A DNA stretch of 9,049 nucleotides, taken from contig CAWZYQ010000158.1 of assembly GCA_963966275.1 (NCBI GenBank), forward strand, positions 1 through 9,049, given 5' to 3'. The stretch's first letter is position 1. Each line of letters starts with the position of its first letter. The DNA comes from UBA10427 sp003500135 (GTDB lineage: Bacteria > Bacteroidota > Bacteroidia > Cytophagales > Cyclobacteriaceae). A program made the position numbers and the translations under genes. This document shows, piece by piece, positions 5,526-9,049 of the stretch. The notes under the pieces are model-generated. The model saw only the letters and a list, made by a program, of their open reading frames with translations. It ran no database searches and was not told the origin of the DNA.

Positions 5526-7538
5526 TTACTCCGAAATCATAGCTTCGAAGTCCGTTTCGCTTATTATACTGACATTTAACTTTCGGGCCTTGTCCAACTT
5601 TGATGGGCCCATTTTATCGCCAGCCACCAGGTAATCCAGATTTCCGGATACCGAGGAGAGAATTTTGCCCCCGTGTTCTTTGATCAGTTTCTTCAGTTCA
5701 TCCCGGCTGTGCCTTTCAAAAACACCTGAAATTACAAAAGATTTTCCTTCCAACGCATCACTTTTAACAATTTGAGATTTTGATTGCTCAAATTGAAGGC
5801 CTTTTTGTTTAAGTTTTTGAATTATTTCAATATTATTTTTATCTGAAAAAAACTGTGTGACACTTTCTGCTATTCGATCGCCGATTTCCGGTACATTTAT
5901 TAAATCGTCAAATCCGGCATCTGATAAACGATCAATATTACCGAAATGCCCTGCTAGCTTTTCTGCAACGGTTTTTCCAACATATCGAATTCCTAAAGCA
6001 AACAACACATGGGCAAAAGACCGGTTTTTCGACTCTTCTATTCCATCCAGAAGGTTTTTGGTGCTTTGATCTCTAAAACCTTCAAGTTCTATAATATCTT
6101 CAAAACTTAAATCATACAAATCGGCAATATTTCGAACCAGATCGTGCTCATATAGCAAATTGATGGTTCTTTCTCCAATGCTATTGATATCCATGGCATT
6201 GCGTTGGATGAAATGTTCAATTTTACCTTTGATTTGTGGTGGACAGCCTTCTGCATTCGGACAATAGTGAACTGCTTCACCTTCTTTCCTTTCAAGAGGT
6301 GTATTGCATTCCGGACAACGTTCAATAAAGCTCACTTTACTGGCTTGTGGTTGCCTTTTATCACGATCTACACCGGTTACTTTTGGAATAATCTCCCCTC
6401 CTTTCTCTATAAATACAAAATCACCAATGTGGAGATCTAGCCGCTCCATTTCATTGGCATTGTGCAATGAAGCTCTTTTTACAGTGGTACCGGCTAAAAA
6501 TACCGGCTCCAACTCTGCCACAGGTGTTATAGCCCCGGTTCGGCCCACCTGATAAGTAATGCCATTAAGCCTTGTGCTGGTATTTTCTGCTTTGTACTTA
6601 TATGAAATGGCCCATCTCGGATTTTTTGCGGTGTAACCAAGCCTTTGTTGCTGGGCCACACTATTTACTTTGATCACAATACCATCCGTATCGAGCGGAA
6701 GCGCCTTCCGTTTTTCTTCCCACTCATTAATATATTCAAGTACCTGATCGATATTTTTGCATTTCCGGTACGTAGGCGACACATTAAAACCCGCCTTTGA
6801 TAATCTTTTCAGGCCTTCCTCATGAGTTTTAACAGTATCTTCATCACTTAAAAATGCATAAAGAAAACAATCTAGTTTTCGGCTGGCAACAATACCGGAA
6901 TCCTGCATTTTCAAGGTGCCTGAAGCAGTGTTTCTGGGGTTGGCAAGTGGCGTCTCCCCTTTTGATGCACGTTCACTGTTGATAGCATTAAAAACTTCCA
7001 ACGGCATATACACCTCACCCCGAACCTCAAACTGACCGGGCAACTGTGATGGATCCCGCAGTTTTAAAGGAAGCGACCGTATTGTTTTTACATTATTAGT
7101 TACATCATCTCCACGAAGGCCATCGCCTCTGGTTACTCCTCGTTCCAGTACACCTTTATTATAGGTTATGCTTAAAGCAACTCCATCAAATTTCAATTCA
7201 CATATATATTCATAGTCATTGCTATCCAATCCTTTTTGAACACGTTTGTCAAAATCTACTAATTCCTCTTTGGAATAGGTGTTACCGAGCGACAACATGG
7301 GATATTTATGCTCTACCGTATCAAATGACTTGGTAATGGCGCCTCCAACCCTCTGTGTGGGCGAATATGGTTGTTTGAAATGTGGGAATTCCTCTTCAAG
7401 CTTTTCCAGCTTTTTCATGAGCTGGTCAAAGTCATAATCGCTGATCTCCGATTTACTTTCCTGATAATAGAGGTAGTTATAGCGCTCAATCTTGTCTATG
7501 AGCTCATCAATAGTACGTTTTGCCTCTTCCCCGGTCAT
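5526..7538 (-). CDS. ligA: NAD-dependent DNA ligase
   Basis: 670 residues, the normal length of bacterial LigA. It seals nicks between Okazaki fragments and after repair, using NAD+. Domains in order: Ia NMN-binding (about 1-70, with YNYLYYQ and ISDYDFDQL); adenylation domain with nucleophile K116 in CELKFDG, then TRGDGLRGDDVTNN, EVRGEVYMP, NPRNTASGTLK and DGIVIK (K290); OB fold (about 320-400, VGRTGAITPVAELEPV); zinc finger C408-x2-C411, C426-x5-C432; helix-hairpin-helix region (about 440-580, ALGIRYVGKTVAEKL and NVPEIGDRIAESV); and a C-terminal BRCT domain (about 594-670, GKSFVISGVFERHSRDELK). All key residues are present. Start at ATG 7536-7538, as in the family (MTGEEAKRTID). It lies 51 bases after the M61 peptidase gene and leads a tight ligA-DUF6913-dapA run. 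No convincing promoter was found in the 51-base gap. Confidence 0.97.
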   Translation of the reverse strand: MTGEEAKRTIDELIDKIERYNYLYYQESKSEISDYDFDQLMKKLEKLEEEFPHFKQPYSPTQRVGGAITKSFDTVEHKYPMLSLGNTYSKEELVDFDKRVQKGLDSNDYEYICELKFDGVALSITYNKGVLERGVTRGDGLRGDDVTNNVKTIRSLPLKLRDPSQLPGQFEVRGEVYMPLEVFNAINSERASKGETPLANPRNTASGTLKMQDSGIVASRKLDCFLYAFLSDEDTVKTHEEGLKRLSKAGFNVSPTYRKCKNIDQVLEYINEWEEKRKALPLDTDGIVIKVNSVAQQQRLGYTAKNPRWAISYKYKAENTSTRLNGITYQVGRTGAITPVAELEPVFLAGTTVKRASLHNANEMERLDLHIGDFVFIEKGGEIIPKVTGVDRDKRQPQASKVSFIERCPECNTPLERKEGEAVHYCPNAEGCPPQIKGKIEHFIQRNAMDINSIGERTINLLYEHDLVRNIADLYDLSFEDIIELEGFRDQSTKNLLDGIEESKNRSFAHVLFALGIRYVGKTVAEKLAGHFGNIDRLSDAGFDDLINVPEIGDRIAESVTQFFSDKNNIEIIQKLKQKGLQFEQSKSQIVKSDALEGKSFVISGVFERHSRDELKKLIKEHGGKILSSVSGNLDYLVAGDKMGPSKLDKARKLNVSIISETDFEAMISE

Positions 7539-7589
7539 GATTATAGATTTTGGTACAAATTAAACCTAATTATTGTAAAGCACATAGCT

Positions 7590-9049
7590 TTAACCTTTCT
7601 TCAAAAAGGATTCTAATTGCTTTTCTTCTGCTACCGAAGGGTTAGAATCTCTTTCCAATCTATATCTTATTTCTGTATCCGGTTTCACATCAATTTTGAT
7701 TCTGCGCATTAGCCCGTCCCGATTAACCACTATTTCAAAACTTTCTTTGGTAAAATGATTTTCAAGTAACGTAAGTAGATTATCGTTTGTGATCCTAAAA
7801 CCGTTAAGGCTGATCAGCTCATCGCCGGCATACAATCCGCCATTATATGCCACCCCACCTTTAATGACACTTTGGATAAATACATTATCCCCTTTTGTCT
7901 CTGTTCTTATCCCGAGACTGTAGCGCTTTTCTTCCTGCACACTTACTTTAATACCTATTTTACCAAATATCGACCTGTAATCCGGTGTTTCGACACCATT
8001 GATATAGTTATCGAAAAACGCGTCGAATGATTCTTTACAAATATCTTCCAAAGCCCGTTTAACATCTTCTTCACTTACACCGGTGAATGATTTTTCAAAA
8101 TGCTTTTCGTACAGGTACCGGAGCAAGTGGTCAAGGTTTTTTTCACCCTTTGTAGCTGCAACAATTCTGGCATTGAGCAACGCGCCAATAACGGCTCCTT
8201 TTCGGCAATATGATATAGTTGAATTGTAGCTGTTTTCGTTGGGGCGATAAGCTTTGATCCAGGCATCGAAGCTGGAAGCGCCCAGGCTTTGAACTTTACC
8301 TCCCGGTTGTCTTTCTACCTGTGTAATTTTATTGCCAAGCTGTGATAAGTATTCTTCAGCGCTTATAAAACCTACTCTCTGAAGTAGAAGTTCATCGTAA
8401 TAGCTCGTTATGCCTTCCATTAACCACATAAGCCTGGTGTAGTTTTCTTCATCATAGTTATACGTAACCAATGATTTTGGACGAATACGCTTGACCAGCC
8501 ATAAATGAAAATATTCGTGGGCAACCAATGATAAAAACCTCGAGTATTTTTCTTCACTGTAGGTCCACCGGTTTACCTGAATAGTAGTGGACGCCGTATG
8601 TTCAAGACCTCCAGATGAATTTTCGAGGTTGTGCACTATAAATAAATACTCATCATTAGGGTTTTGTCCAAAAACATCAGTAGCTGCTTCCACTATTTTT
8701 ATCATGTCTTGTTTCAATCGGCTTATATTATAGTTTCCGGCGCCAAACATGGCCACTCTGTGCTTCACCCCTGCTGCAGTAAATCCGAACTCCTCATGAT
8801 TTCCAATTTCGATGGGGCTATCGACCAGTTCATCATAGTTTTGGGCCTCAAATTCATAACTTTGAGCACTTATCGTTTTCAATGCTGTACTTACCATTTT
8901 CCATTCTTCGAAAGGATTGACTTTAAGAACGTGTTTGCTTTGCTGAAAGCCATCGGCATAGAGAAAAACTGAAGGCCCCGTGATATAACCATGTACATCA
9001 TCAAGGTAGCTGGTTCTTACCGTTAAATCATATGCATAAACATTATAGG
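7590..9049 (-). CDS. M61 family PDZ metallopeptidase (glycyl aminopeptidase-like), 5' end beyond the window
   Basis: The open frame runs off the right edge. The 50 codons before the Met at 8895-8897 are open and read like the family (VYAYDLTVRTSYLDD, then HGYITGPSVFLYADG, then NPFEEWK), so that Met is internal and 485 residues are visible of an expected roughly 600. Numbering from that Met: zinc motif H127-E128-Y-F-H131 with E161 in WLMEGITSYYDE as likely third ligand; GGLEHTAST (96-104) before it; C-terminal PDZ domain about 325-400 (RYSLGI, VIKGGVAYNGGLYAGDELISLNG). M61 enzymes resemble Sphingomonas glycyl aminopeptidase and cleave N-terminal residues, often from Gly/Ala peptides; the usual location is the periplasm or outer envelope, but the signal region is outside the window. 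It precedes ligA in the same direction; the 51-base gap allows readthrough but functional linkage is doubtful. Confidence 0.9.
   Translation of the reverse strand, partial: YNVYAYDLTVRTSYLDDVHGYITGPSVFLYADGFQQSKHVLKVNPFEEWKMVSTALKTISAQSYEFEAQNYDELVDSPIEIGNHEEFGFTAAGVKHRVAMFGAGNYNISRLKQDMIKIVEAATDVFGQNPNDEYLFIVHNLENSSGGLEHTASTTIQVNRWTYSEEKYSRFLSLVAHEYFHLWLVKRIRPKSLVTYNYDEENYTRLMWLMEGITSYYDELLLQRVGFISAEEYLSQLGNKITQVERQPGGKVQSLGASSFDAWIKAYRPNENSYNSTISYCRKGAVIGALLNARIVAATKGEKNLDHLLRYLYEKHFEKSFTGVSEEDVKRALEDICKESFDAFFDNYINGVETPDYRSIFGKIGIKVSVQEEKRYSLGIRTETKGDNVFIQSVIKGGVAYNGGLYAGDELISLNGFRITNDNLLTLLENHFTKESFEIVVNRDGLMRRIKIDVKPDTEIRYRLERDSNPSVAEEKQLESFLKKG

Noticed and set aside
7556..7563. Minus-strand TTAATTTG before ligA, a 7 of 8 match to the Bacteroidota -7 promoter element
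   Set aside because: No TTG or TTTG lies at the needed distance upstream and the leader would be only about 11 bases; chance match in A/T-rich DNA is more likely.

Overview
The window reads as chromosomal DNA from a Bacteroidota bacterium, most likely of the Cytophagales (Marivirga/Fulvivirga/Reichenbachiella type). The reasons are the protein families present (a Bacteroidota-type serine palmitoyltransferase-like enzyme, a short Hc1/histone-H1-like protein, a DUF6913-like protein between ligA and dapA, an M61 PDZ peptidase), A/T-rich leaders without clear Shine-Dalgarno sites, and a good match to the Bacteroidota promoter form (TTTG, about 20 bases, TAnnTTTG) before the spt-like gene. These assignments come from reading motifs and from remembered family sequences, not from a search.

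Left block (1-2288, minus strand): a biotin carboxylase (accC type, GTG start) overlaps by 4 bases (ATGA) with a downstream gene for an exported 239-residue protein. That protein looks like a low-molecular-weight protein-tyrosine-phosphatase/thioredoxin-type arsenate reductase whose active site has been lost: the P-loop Cys and Arg and both redox cysteines are replaced, and the mature chain has no cysteine. This is the most unusual item in the window.

Middle block (2289-4112): a 225-base divergent promoter region holds a convincing spt promoter, a weaker accC promoter and, between them, a nested inverted repeat that could be an operator. The plus-strand gene that follows encodes a PLP-dependent alpha-oxoamine synthase (serine palmitoyltransferase or cysteate fatty-acyltransferase, the first step of sphingolipid or sulfonolipid synthesis). 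After it comes a 58-residue Hc1-like protein, absent from a long-ORF scan because of its size. A strong, nearly symmetrical hairpin flanked by A and T tracts then separates this gene from the convergent dapA and probably terminates both.

Right block (4113-9049, minus strand): four same-direction genes lie in the order M61 PDZ metallopeptidase (5' end cut by the window edge), ligA, a DUF6913-like protein, dapA, with gaps of 51, 12 and 6 bases, so the last three almost certainly form an operon. ligA serves DNA replication and repair; dapA makes the diaminopimelate/lysine precursor.

Most of the window is core housekeeping. No tRNA, rRNA, CRISPR array, insertion sequence or other mobile element was seen, and no gap without a gene exceeds 300 bases. 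Bases 1-81 hold only A/T-rich sequence after the first gene's stop codon.
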